NCBI GenBank assembly: GCA_040752675.1
Contig: JBFMGF010000003.1
Span: 1 to 40,674 of the forward strand
Origin: Acidobacteriota bacterium
GTDB taxonomy: Bacteria; Acidobacteriota; Polarisedimenticolia; JBFMGF01
Reading direction: 5' to 3'
DNA: 40,674 nucleotides
In this document: in pieces, positions 8,937 to 16,544 of the stretch
Layout: every line of letters begins with the position of its first letter
How positions within the stretch are numbered: the first letter of the stretch is position 1
Position numbers and translations under genes: made by a program
The notes under the pieces: generated by a model
The model's database searches: none
What the model was told of the DNA's origin: nothing
What the model saw: only the letters and a program-made list of their open reading frames with translations

Positions 8937-10232
8937 TTACTTTCCATAGACTCGTTTGAAGATTTTATCGATATTTTTCAAGAAGATTCTTAGATCAAAG
9001 ATCCGGTCGATCTCATCCGGGGTCAGCATCTTTCTGATGTCACTGTCCTTCTTGATCAGGGTTTTGAAATCTAGATCTTCCTTCCAGACCTTCACGGTGT
9101 TTCTCTGGACCCAGCGATAGGCCTTCTCCCTGCTCGCCCCTTTTCGTGTGAGCGCAAGGAGGAGCGCCTGCGAGAAGATGAGCCCTCTTGTTACGCCGAT
9201 GTTTTGCAGCATTCTTTCGGGATAGACTATAAGATTCTTCACTATCTCAGTAAATTTCGCGAGCATGTAATCCATGAGGATAGTGCTATCTGGAAGGATA
9301 ATCCTCTCCACGGAGGAGTTTGAAATATCCCTCTCGTGCCAGAGCGGGATGTTCTCGAGCGCTGCGAAGGCGTTCCCCCTGATTACACGCGCGAGCCCGG
9401 AGATCTGCTCGCATGAGATGGGGTTCCTCTTATGAGGCATGGCAGAGGAGCCCTTCTGTCCTTCCAAGAAGTACTCTTCTACCTCTCTGATCTCCGTCCT
9501 CTGAAGATTCCTGATCTCAATGGCAAACTTATCGAGCGATGAGGACATTATGGCAAGGACAGCCAGAAGGAAAGCGTACCGATCCCTCTGGATGATCTGA
9601 CTGGAGACCGGCGCCGCCTTGAGTCCCAGCTTTCTGCAAACTTTCTCCTCTACCTCAGGAGAAAGATGTGCAAAAGCCCCTACGGCACCGGATATCTTCC
9701 CGACCATCAGCCCCTCTCTTGCAGCTTCAAGCCTCTGGATGTTCCTCTTCATTTCCTCATACCATAGCGCCAGTTTCAACCCGAATGTGATCGGCTCGGC
9801 ATGAACCCCGTGAGTCCTACCCATCATAGGCACATCTTTGTATTCGAGGCTCTTCTCCTTGATTGCTTTCAAAAGGGCCCGGGTATCGTCGAGAAGGATG
9901 TTACAGGCTTCTCTCAGCAGGAGGGCATTGGCGGTGTCGACCACGTCATAGGATGTCAATCCTTGATGGATGAAACGTGAGGACTTGCCAACCTTCTCGG
10001 CAATGCTCGTCATGAAGGCGATGACGTCATGTTTGACTTCTTTTTCTATCTCTTTGATCCTCGTCAAATCGAAGGAAGCCTTCCTCTTTATGTTCTTCAA
10101 GTCGGCATCAGGAATCTTTCCCTCTTCATTGAGGATCTCGCATACGGCGATCTCGACATCAAGCCATTTCCTGAACTTGCTCTCGTTGCTCCAGATGGAA
10201 GCCATCTCCGGTCTTGAATACCTATCTATCAT
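8937..10232 (-). CDS. purB: Adenylosuccinate lyase
   Basis: Cleaves SAICAR to AICAR and adenylosuccinate to AMP, releasing fumarate. It has 431 residues and belongs to the fumarase/aspartase superfamily. The superfamily signature GSSAMPHKRNPI contains the flexible catalytic-serine loop. Also seen are TSYDVVDTANALLLREA and MMGRTHGVHAEPITFG (substrate-binding Thr-His region). The ATG at 10232 has GAGG 7 nt upstream, and the SD overlaps the stop codon of the preceding nuclease gene, so the two are coupled. purS follows... in gene order after 69 nt. Confidence 0.97.
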   Translation of the reverse strand: MIDRYSRPEMASIWSNESKFRKWLDVEIAVCEILNEEGKIPDADLKNIKRKASFDLTRIKEIEKEVKHDVIAFMTSIAEKVGKSSRFIHQGLTSYDVVDTANALLLREACNILLDDTRALLKAIKEKSLEYKDVPMMGRTHGVHAEPITFGLKLALWYEEMKRNIQRLEAAREGLMVGKISGAVGAFAHLSPEVEEKVCRKLGLKAAPVSSQIIQRDRYAFLLAVLAIMSSSLDKFAIEIRNLQRTEIREVEEYFLEGQKGSSAMPHKRNPISCEQISGLARVIRGNAFAALENIPLWHERDISNSSVERIILPDSTILMDYMLAKFTEIVKNLIVYPERMLQNIGVTRGLIFSQALLLALTRKGASREKAYRWVQRNTVKVWKEDLDFKTLIKKDSDIRKMLTPDEIDRIFDLRIFLKNIDKIFKRVYGK

Positions 10233-10241
10233 CTTCTAACC

Positions 10242-11021
10242 TCAGAGTTCTATCATTTCGGATAGTTGATCCTGATATGAAGCCATGATTCTCAAGTTTT
10301 TCGCCCCTCTCCTGTGCGCTGCCTTTCTTGCCATTTGCACTGCCTGCCCGGGAGAGTTGTTCACCTCGCTCAGATGGGCAAGCATGAGAAATCTCGTGTC
10401 GGCATCGACGATCTGTTCAACCAGTTCTGCCATCGATTCGTTGGAGAGATGTCCGAGCCTCCCAATGAGCCTCTCTTTCAGAAACCATGGGTAGGGGCCG
10501 TTCAGAAGCATTTCAGTGTCATGATTCGCTTCGAGGATGATCCCATCGGAATCCTTCATCCTCTCGACAACCAGCTTCGAAGGATAGCCGAAATCGGTAG
10601 CGTAGGAAAGCTTCAACCTGTTTGCTTTTATGATAAAACCAAAAGTCGATTCCGCATCGTGAGGAAGAGAGAAGGGATGGATCTTTATCTCCCCTATCTC
10701 AAAGGGAATCCCTGCTTCGATACAGTGGAAGGAAGATAGGTCATCCTCGATGATTCCCGAATCTTCAAAAGATTTCTCTGAAGAGTAAAGGTTCATGCGA
10801 TACTTCTTTGAGAAGAGTCTCAAACCTCTGATATGATCGCTGTGCTCGTGTGTGACGATGACTCCAGCCAGGGACGGAGGGGCTATCCCGGCCTGCAGGA
10901 GCCTCCTCTCCAGCCCTCTGGCGCCGAAACCGGCATCGATTAAGATCCTCGTCCTTCCGGACTGCAGGAAGGTACTGTTCCCCGAACTCCCGCTCCCCAG
11001 TATCCTTACTTTCAGTTTCAA
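10242..11021 (-). CDS. MBL-fold metallohydrolase, WalJ/YycJ-like
   Basis: A 259-residue metallo-beta-lactamase-fold protein. The metal motif THEHSDH spans residues 57-63. The N-terminus KVRILGSGSSGNSTFLQSG and the C-terminal LGHLSNES and AHLSEVNNSP segments are characteristic of the YycJ/WalJ group, known as a 5'-3' DNA exonuclease linked to mismatch repair. The start is a TTG at 11021 directly after a G-run; no earlier start exists in the frame. It sits between dut and purB and nearly touches purB (9 nt). Metal binding is visible; the nuclease role is inferred from the family. Confidence 0.85.
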   Translation of the reverse strand: MKLKVRILGSGSSGNSTFLQSGRTRILIDAGFGARGLERRLLQAGIAPPSLAGVIVTHEHSDHIRGLRLFSKKYRMNLYSSEKSFEDSGIIEDDLSSFHCIEAGIPFEIGEIKIHPFSLPHDAESTFGFIIKANRLKLSYATDFGYPSKLVVERMKDSDGIILEANHDTEMLLNGPYPWFLKERLIGRLGHLSNESMAELVEQIVDADTRFLMLAHLSEVNNSPGQAVQMARKAAHRRGAKNLRIMASYQDQLSEMIEL

Positions 11022-11108
11022 CCCCCGCTTGAAGCCTGAAAACTTATCGTCCTTTCTCTTTCAAGATGTCGCTGGCAGATACAAAAAGCCGGTATTTGCA
11101 ATCATCCA

Positions 11109-11555
11109 TCATCCAGTATGTCCAAAGCCGCCTGAACCCCTTTTTGTAGATGGGAGATCATCGACCTGGATAAGTTCGACCTTCGGCACTTCAGAGACGA
11201 CCATCTGAGCTATTCGCTCTCCCCTCTTCAGCTTGATCGGTTCCCTCCCCAGGTTGATGGCAATGACTTTGATCTCCCCTCTGTAATCTGAATCGATGGT
11301 CCCTGGTGAATTGACCATGGTCAGACCAAACTTCAGCGCCGTTCCGCTCCTTGGTCTCACCTGCGCCTCGAAGCCTTCCGGAAGCGCTATGGCAAATCCT
11401 GTCGGGATTACAACCCTCTCCCCCGGTTTGATCATAACTTCATCTTCGATGCAGGCTGCAAGATCGAAACCGGAACTCCCATCGGTGGCAAACGATGGGA
11501 TGGGAAGGTCATCGTTTCCCTGGCACCGTTTTACAAGAACCTTAACCTTCTTCAT
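11109..11555 (-). CDS. dut: dUTP diphosphatase
   Basis: Hydrolyses dUTP to dUMP and pyrophosphate, keeping uracil out of DNA and supplying dTMP synthesis. It has 148 residues, as expected for the trimeric dUTPase. All five motifs are present: ATDGSSGFDLAA, the Asp-containing strand, RPRSGTALKFG, the NSPGTIDSDYRGEI substrate loop with catalytic Asp, and the C-terminal P-loop-like RGSGGFG. The ATG at 11555 lies only 4 nt after the M16 peptidase stop. Confidence 0.97.
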   Translation of the reverse strand: MKKVKVLVKRCQGNDDLPIPSFATDGSSGFDLAACIEDEVMIKPGERVVIPTGFAIALPEGFEAQVRPRSGTALKFGLTMVNSPGTIDSDYRGEIKVIAINLGREPIKLKRGERIAQMVVSEVPKVELIQVDDLPSTKRGSGGFGHTG

Positions 11556-11559
11556 ATAA

Positions 11560-12819
11560 TCAGAATTCGAGTTCTTCCTTTCTTATCCTGAACTTCGAGA
11601 ATTTTCCCAGAGCAGCCAGAGTCAGATGACTGTTGTTGAATATCCTGAAGCCAAGCTCCTGTATGTCTTTCGCCTTCACGGAATCGACACCCTTGAGAAC
11701 TTCGCTCAGGGAAAACTGTCTGCCAAAATAGAGCTCATTTCTTGCGATGTTCGACATCCTGCTCGAAGTACTTTCGAGGGAGAGCATGAGACTCCCTTTA
11801 AGATGTTCCTTGGCAACTTTCAATTCGTTGGTAGAGATAAGCCTCTTCTTCAGGTTGACTAATTCCTGGATGATGAGCCTCAGGACTTCTTTGGCTGACC
11901 CGGGGTTCGTTGCAGCATAGACCATCAAGAATCCCGAGTCCACGAACGTGTTGACGCCGGAGAAGATAGAATAGGCAAGCCCCCGTTTCTCTCTGATGTT
12001 CTGAAAGAGCCTGGAGCTCATGGCCCCCCCCAGAAGGGTATTCAGGACGAGAAGCTGATATCTCTCTTCAAAGCTTCTCGGGAAGGCATCCATTCCGAGA
12101 CAAAGGTGGAGTTGCTCCAGTTCGTTCTTCTTCCTCTTCACGATGGCGAAGTGGGGCTTTGGCGCCTTTAACTCTGTTTGGCTATCCTGGCCGGATAGCG
12201 AGCCGAAACTTTCTTCGACCATGGAAAGGATCTTCCTGTGATTGAGATTCCCTGCCGCGGCAATGAGGATGTTCCCGGGAGAATACCTTTTTCTGAAATA
12301 GCCCATTAACCTCTGATCGGTGATTTTAGCTATCTTCTCGACCGTTCCCTGGATCGGATTCCCCAGGGGATGTCCCTTCCAGAAGTTTTCCATGAAGATA
12401 TCATAGACGAGCTCATCGGGCGTATCCTCCACCATCTTGATCTCCTCGTAGATTACCTTTCGCTCTTTTTCGATATCCTCATGATCTAATCTGGGATGAA
12501 GGACGATATCCGATAGCAACTCGAGAGCGACTGGAAGATGCTCATCCAGGATTTTGGCATAAAAGCAGGTATACTCCTTTGAAGTGAAGGCGTCGATCTG
12601 ACCACCGATGGAATCGATGATGAGTGCGATCTTCTTGCCTGATTTGCTTTCAGTTCCCTTGAAGAGGAGATGTTCTATGAAATGCGAAATCCCGTTTTCC
12701 TCCGGTCTTTCGTGTCTGGACCCCTTTTTTAGCCAGACACCGAGAGTGATCGATCTCACATCGGGCATTTTTTCGGTTATGACCGTCAAGCCATTCGATA
12801 GTATTTCCTTTTTTATCAT
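11560..12819 (-). CDS. M16 family zinc peptidase
   Basis: A 419-residue insulinase-type (M16B) peptidase. The inverted zinc motif HFIEH occupies residues 46-50, followed by LLFKGTESKSG. The third ligand glutamate is expected in EERKVIYEEIKMVED. The C-terminal half carries the second M16 domain with GGAMSSRLFQNIREKRGLAYSI, the R/Y pair that contacts substrate. No signal peptide is seen, so it is probably cytoplasmic like B. subtilis YmxG/MlpA; in many genomes it neighbours dut. The natural substrate is unknown. It is the first gene of the dut-pur run and has its own candidate promoter upstream. Confidence 0.92.
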   Translation of the reverse strand: MIKKEILSNGLTVITEKMPDVRSITLGVWLKKGSRHERPEENGISHFIEHLLFKGTESKSGKKIALIIDSIGGQIDAFTSKEYTCFYAKILDEHLPVALELLSDIVLHPRLDHEDIEKERKVIYEEIKMVEDTPDELVYDIFMENFWKGHPLGNPIQGTVEKIAKITDQRLMGYFRKRYSPGNILIAAAGNLNHRKILSMVEESFGSLSGQDSQTELKAPKPHFAIVKRKKNELEQLHLCLGMDAFPRSFEERYQLLVLNTLLGGAMSSRLFQNIREKRGLAYSIFSGVNTFVDSGFLMVYAATNPGSAKEVLRLIIQELVNLKKRLISTNELKVAKEHLKGSLMLSLESTSSRMSNIARNELYFGRQFSLSEVLKGVDSVKAKDIQELGFRIFNNSHLTLAALGKFSKFRIRKEELEF

Positions 12820-12878
12820 ATAGTTAGATCTTTGTTCATCGGAAAATTTCGATCAGCGGGAATCTATCTTGAGGGCAA

Positions 12879-12907
12879 AGTATATCATACCCCACCCATT
12901 TTGAAAA
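12879..12907 (-). promoter_or_regulatory. Candidate promoter for the M16-dut-pur operon
   Basis: On the minus strand, an extended -10 TGATATACT (box TATACT, 12879-12884) lies 17 bp from a partial -35 TTTTCA (12902-12907). The predicted start near 12872 gives a leader of about 50 nt before the M16 ATG. The 168-bp gap separates the secretion operon from the purine run, which fits a promoter here. Confidence 0.45.
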
Positions 12908-12961
12908 TCTCTTTAATCCTTTTGAAGCTGCCTATTTTTTATGGAAATCTTGGCCCCTGAG

Positions 12962-12986
12962 CGACACTTGCCAGGAGCAGATGAGC
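12962..12986. repeat. Short dispersed intergenic repeat, copy B
   Basis: Partner of the 25-base element at 7856-7880 (21 of 25 identical). It lies one base beyond the stop codon of the preceding gene. No terminator-like T-run is attached. Its status as a true repeat family is uncertain from two copies. Confidence 0.25.
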
Positions 12987-12987
12987 G

Positions 12988-13623
12988 CTACCAATGGCGC
13001 GGCCGCCCACCCACGTTCTTCTGGTCCTTCTCCTGCTGTTGCTGATACTCCAGGAGGTCAAATATGGAAAACAGCCACTCATTGTAGTACTCTTTCTTGC
13101 GATACTGCTTGAACGCCTTCTCCGCGCTCTTGGAAACAACGCCTGCTATCTGCAGACCAGCAATCTTTCCACCACTCGTTTGGAGGCCCTGCGGCATGCG
13201 TTGCAGCGGCATACCCCTCTCCTGGAGTCCTGCTGGCAATTGCCCCTCAATGGGTGGAGCGTTGGGATTGATCAACCCTTTTCCATCTGGAGAAAGGTAG
13301 AGAAGATTCCATTCTCCATCCGGGGACAGTGGATCTCTATAAAGCTTTCTCAAGTACCGCTGATGCCTTTGTCCCCTCTCTGTAAGCTCCTTGAGATCCG
13401 TGGGGAGCCTCCCACGGTCTTTCCTGAAATTCTTGAGCGCGATCGCGTATTCCCAGCCCCGGAAAATCAGCTCTTCCTCCTTTTCTCTCTGGAGGACTGT
13501 ACTCCACGACTGGGCAGCAACGGTGAGCAGAATCATGGAAACGGCTACCGCTATGACGAGGGTTAGTAGCAGATGTCCTCTCTCTGAATCCAGTATTCTA
13601 TGTATTGGGTGATGACATTTCAT
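12988..13623 (-). CDS. Atypical pseudopilin-like protein
   Basis: About 211 residues. A short basic leader ending in SERG is followed by a hydrophobic helix (HLLLTLVIAVAVSMILLTVAAQ), the layout of a class III prepilin. The canonical Glu at +5 is replaced by Thr, and +1 is His. After the helix comes REKEEELIFRGWEYAIALKNFRKDRGRLPTDLKEL, the pseudopilin-type alpha-helix and proline region, then a Gly/Pro/Gln-rich stretch and a charged C-terminus ending in Trp. The ATG at 13623 is used; a TTG four codons earlier is possible, and neither has a good SD. As the last gene of the secretion operon it is probably a minor pseudopilin, but processing by prepilin peptidase is uncertain. Confidence 0.7.
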   Translation of the reverse strand: MKCHHPIHRILDSERGHLLLTLVIAVAVSMILLTVAAQSWSTVLQREKEEELIFRGWEYAIALKNFRKDRGRLPTDLKELTERGQRHQRYLRKLYRDPLSPDGEWNLLYLSPDGKGLINPNAPPIEGQLPAGLQERGMPLQRMPQGLQTSGGKIAGLQIAGVVSKSAEKAFKQYRKKEYYNEWLFSIFDLLEYQQQQEKDQKNVGGRPRHW

Positions 13624-13692
13624 TTTCAGACTCAAGTCGGTTCGTCTGACCGATTAGACGAAGATTTATCAGGTCAAGCAACGCATTTGAAT

Positions 13693-14661
13693 TCATTCAA
13701 TGGTTACTTTGCAAATGTCGCTGCTCTCTTTTCCTCCATCGTCCGTGACGGTAAGTGTCACGAAGTACTGGCCGGTCATGTTATACGAGCAGATCCCCAA
13801 GGAGTTTGGATTCTGCTGTGTTCCAGTGGGATAAGTTGTACCATTGCCGCACAGCCAGAAGTAATGGACGATCGACCCGTCTTCATCGTAAGACCCGCTT
13901 CCATCCAGTTTGACGGTAACGTTCCCCGACGACGGGAGCTTTGTCCTCTGATCGGCACCCGCATCAGCCGTTGGAGGAAGGTTATCAACGACGTTTTCAA
14001 TGATGTAATCCTGATCATAGGCGCCACTGTTATCATAGACGGTAAGCTTCACGATGACGTTCTGTTCCTGATTGTATTCCCTGAGCAGTGAGGGAACGGC
14101 TGGATCATATGGAGTAGGATCGGGGGGGACCTTCTCCGGCGGATCGATATCCGGATACAGTTCCCATTTGTATCCAATGATACTCCCATCGGAGTCCACC
14201 GATCCACTGCCATCGAACGTTACGTTCCTGCCGGTCTTGACGGGATTCGGTTCGGCTGTAAGAAGAACGGTTGGCGCCTTATTCCCGCTTCCCACGGCGA
14301 CCTGGATCTCCGCGGTGGCACTTCCAGACCTTGCGGTCACCTTCGTCGTTGCATTAGTCTTCAATGTATCCCTGGCTATTCCGTTGGAATCGGTCATAAC
14401 CGCATCGCCATTCGATGTAAGGCTTCCCGTCGGTGAAGCGGAGAATCTAACCCCGACACCCTTCACGGCGTTGAAGGATCCGTCAAGGACCTGTGCAGTG
14501 ATGACCGACGTTCCGAATCCGCTTGTATCGGGACGAATCGTATCGGGATTGGCAGAGAGAAGGATCGTCGATTCATCAGGAGCCGTCGGGTCGCTCTTTT
14601 CACAGGTCCAGAGCGGCAGCATAGCCAGAGCAAAGAGAGCAATAATGCCTGCCTTTCTCAT
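13693..14661 (-). CDS. Lipoprotein with Ig-like and two PKD domains
   Basis: A 322-residue exported lipoprotein. The signal peptide ends in the lipobox LWTC, giving lipidated Cys20. Residues about 30-125 look like a bacterial Ig-like (Big-1/invasin) domain (VRFSASPTGSLTSNG, GIARDTLKTNATTKVTARSGSATAEI). PKD-type domains follow at about 130-225 (FDGSGSVDSDGSIIGYKWELYP) and 230-322 (LDGSGSYDEDGSIVHYFWLCGNG). The last has a Cys pair that could form a disulfide. The start has AAGGAG 7 nt upstream. It is paralogous to the next upstream gene. It is likely a cell-surface or periplasmic binding protein; partner unknown. Confidence 0.85.
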   Translation of the reverse strand: MRKAGIIALFALAMLPLWTCEKSDPTAPDESTILLSANPDTIRPDTSGFGTSVITAQVLDGSFNAVKGVGVRFSASPTGSLTSNGDAVMTDSNGIARDTLKTNATTKVTARSGSATAEIQVAVGSGNKAPTVLLTAEPNPVKTGRNVTFDGSGSVDSDGSIIGYKWELYPDIDPPEKVPPDPTPYDPAVPSLLREYNQEQNVIVKLTVYDNSGAYDQDYIIENVVDNLPPTADAGADQRTKLPSSGNVTVKLDGSGSYDEDGSIVHYFWLCGNGTTYPTGTQQNPNSLGICSYNMTGQYFVTLTVTDDGGKESSDICKVTIE

Positions 14662-14759
14662 GTTTAATCTCCTTATGTTGCTTTCATGTTATTCTTAAAG
14701 TATCTATCTCTTTTCATGACAGGATGTCATCGTCCATCCTATCCCTATTTCCCAAGCGC

Positions 14760-15503
14760 TCAAGGCACACTGCTCACCACTTCCTGACAGTGGCCTGCAT
14801 CATCCGTTGCCAGATTATTATCAGTCACGGTGAGGAATACGATCATGGTTTGTGCATGATCGAAGCTCTTCACGAACATGGAAATATCACTTCCCTCAAG
14901 CGTTTCCGACGGTGGATCGAGCATCGGATCGGGTCTGTCGGGAATCACCCCGATATCACATTGATGATCGTACCAGAATTCCCATTTATAGTTCGTGATT
15001 GTGCCATCTACATCACCCGATGTAGTTCCATCGAAGACAGCATTTCTGTTGACCTCAACGGGGTTGGGTTCGGTGATGATCCTTGCCGTGGGAGGTTCAT
15101 TCTCCAAAACATAAGGGATTGTGAGCGTTGCCGTTGCGCTTCCGGATTGAACCGTGATCGTCGTGCTCCTGTCGTTGATCAGGATATCAGTCGCCCTTCC
15201 TTCCGAATCAGTCTTGATCGGATGCCCATCGGATTGAAATCCTCCTTCCGTTCCGACCGGGTTTGCCGTGAAGAGAACTCCAATCCCCTGCATGGGGACG
15301 AAGGAGGAATTGACGACACGGGCCGTCACGGTCGTTGCTCCATATTCGGCGCCGGGGAGGTTACTTCCGTTCCCGGCCAGAATGAAATCGGGTTCCGCAT
15401 TGACGTAGATGAGAAGATCTCCAGTATCCGATACATTGCCTTCTTCACAGGAGAGAACCGGAAGCAGGATCATGACGAATAAGATAAAGATTCCTTTTCT
15501 CAT
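14760..15503 (-). CDS. Lipoprotein with Ig-like and PKD domains, paralogue
   Basis: A 247-residue lipoprotein with lipobox VLSC (Cys19). It shares architecture and sequence with its downstream neighbour: an Ig-like domain at about 28-130 (GIGVLFTANPVGTEGG, RATDILINDRSTTITVQSGSATATL) and one PKD domain at about 135-240 (TEPNPVEVNRNAVFDGTTSGDVDGTITNYKWEF). It lacks the second PKD repeat. It lies 27 nt after the GspG-like pilin gene, hence is probably co-transcribed with the secretion machine. It is possibly a secreted, surface or pilus-associated adhesion module. No enzymatic motif is seen. Confidence 0.83.
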   Translation of the reverse strand: MRKGIFILFVMILLPVLSCEEGNVSDTGDLLIYVNAEPDFILAGNGSNLPGAEYGATTVTARVVNSSFVPMQGIGVLFTANPVGTEGGFQSDGHPIKTDSEGRATDILINDRSTTITVQSGSATATLTIPYVLENEPPTARIITEPNPVEVNRNAVFDGTTSGDVDGTITNYKWEFWYDHQCDIGVIPDRPDPMLDPPSETLEGSDISMFVKSFDHAQTMIVFLTVTDNNLATDDAGHCQEVVSSVP

Positions 15504-15530
15504 GTTGGTCTTGCAACCTTTCTATCTTTC

Positions 15531-15953
15531 TTACCATTCCGAATATGGAACTCCATCGAGACCGACTCCTTCGGCTCCGCTTCTGACATCTATGATCCCC
15601 TGTTCACCCATCGGGTCATCGGTGATTTCAGAGTATTCGAATTGCCATGTGTCTGCCGATTTCGTCATCGGGTCGGTGGGAATCACCCGGATATATTTTT
15701 CCTCGACGAGAACCTGAAGGTCCGTAGGATATTTCCCCTTGTCCGCGTAATACTGATCGATGCAATCCCTCAGTATGTAGAGATCCTCTTTCAGGACGGC
15801 CTCCTTCGCCTTCTGGATGGCGTTCTTGTACTGAACTGCGGCAACCGTCACGATAATCCCGATGAGCGCCACAACGATGAGAAGCTCGATGAGCGTGAAT
15901 CCCTTTTCCTTCATTCCTTTTGTCCCTGTAAGGAATCGAAACTCTGGTTTCAT
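15531..15953 (-). CDS. GspG/PilA-like major pseudopilin
   Basis: About 140 residues. A class III leader with KEKG precedes FTLIELLIVVALIGIIVTVAAV, which has Phe at +1 and Glu at +5 for prepilin peptidase cleavage and N-methylation. The globular part reads DCIDQYYADKGKYPTDLQVLVEEKYIRVIPTDPMT, typical of GspG-type major pseudopilins, and the C-terminus is a GLDGVPYSEW loop. The ATG at 15953 has GAGGGA about 12 nt away. A TTG at 15962 and an ATG at 15914 are alternatives that only change leader length. It probably builds the pseudopilus of the system encoded upstream. Confidence 0.92.
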   Translation of the reverse strand: MKPEFRFLTGTKGMKEKGFTLIELLIVVALIGIIVTVAAVQYKNAIQKAKEAVLKEDLYILRDCIDQYYADKGKYPTDLQVLVEEKYIRVIPTDPMTKSADTWQFEYSEITDDPMGEQGIIDVRSGAEGVGLDGVPYSEW

Positions 15954-15978
15954 ATGAGTCAAAAACTTCCCTCTTTTA

Positions 15979-16464
15979 TTACCAATCTTTATACTTCGTT
16001 CCGTCGAGTGCCGTGTCGTTGCTCTTCGTGTAAATATCGAAGATGTTCTCGCCGCCCCAGAACTCTGAGTCCGGTTCGTCCCGGCTCGATCGAAATCCCC
16101 ATTCAGTGGTGCCGGTCATGGGGTCAACCGGTATTCGTCTCAGGAATTTGGCCTTTCTCTCGACTGCCAGCCCCAGATCAATCCCCTCGACGAGAGTCTC
16201 CAGATCCGGAGGGTAAAGATCTTCATTGTCTGCATCGAGCTGCTGTCTGACGCCGGGAAACCTTGATGCAAGCTCATGAAACTCATCGATCGCCATCCTT
16301 ATCTCCCTCAGTGCCCTTCTCAATTCGATCTCCTTCTGCTTCTTGATGATGTTCCTTCCGACGGGCATGGCGACGGAGGCGATTATGAGCATGATGGCGA
16401 CGACGCAGATGAGTTCGATGATCGTAACCCCGCATCGCCCGCTTAATTTCACCTTCCAGAGCAT
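15979..16464 (-). CDS. Second GspG-like pseudopilin
   Basis: A 161-residue prepilin-like protein. The leader MLWKVKLSGRCG is followed by VTIIELICVVAIMLIIASVAMPV, with Glu at +5 of the predicted processing site. A helix (KKQKEIELRRALREIRMAIDEFHELASRFP) and the TDP/VDPMTG region match GspG-like proteins, and the C-terminal ALDGTKYKDW loop parallels its neighbour. The ATG at 16464 has GAGG 6 nt upstream. It may be a co-major or minor pseudopilin. The 80-nt gap from the secretin gene holds no convincing separate promoter. Confidence 0.9.
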   Translation of the reverse strand: MLWKVKLSGRCGVTIIELICVVAIMLIIASVAMPVGRNIIKKQKEIELRRALREIRMAIDEFHELASRFPGVRQQLDADNEDLYPPDLETLVEGIDLGLAVERKAKFLRRIPVDPMTGTTEWGFRSSRDEPDSEFWGGENIFDIYTKSNDTALDGTKYKDW

Positions 16465-16544
16465 TAGTTACCTCAGGAATTAATCGATCCGGGTCGTCTT
16501 GCGTCAATAAGAAAGATACCTCGAAATTGATTCATATGCATGAG

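Noticed and set aside
14716-14745. Small inverted repeats (AGGATG...CATCCT) upstream of a PKD lipoprotein gene
   Set aside because: Short stems with no T-run and no second copy; likely chance.
16479-16507. TTGACG-N17-ATTAAT as a separate promoter for the pseudopilins
   Set aside because: The predicted start would fall inside the GAGG SD of the pseudopilin gene, and the -10 is poor.
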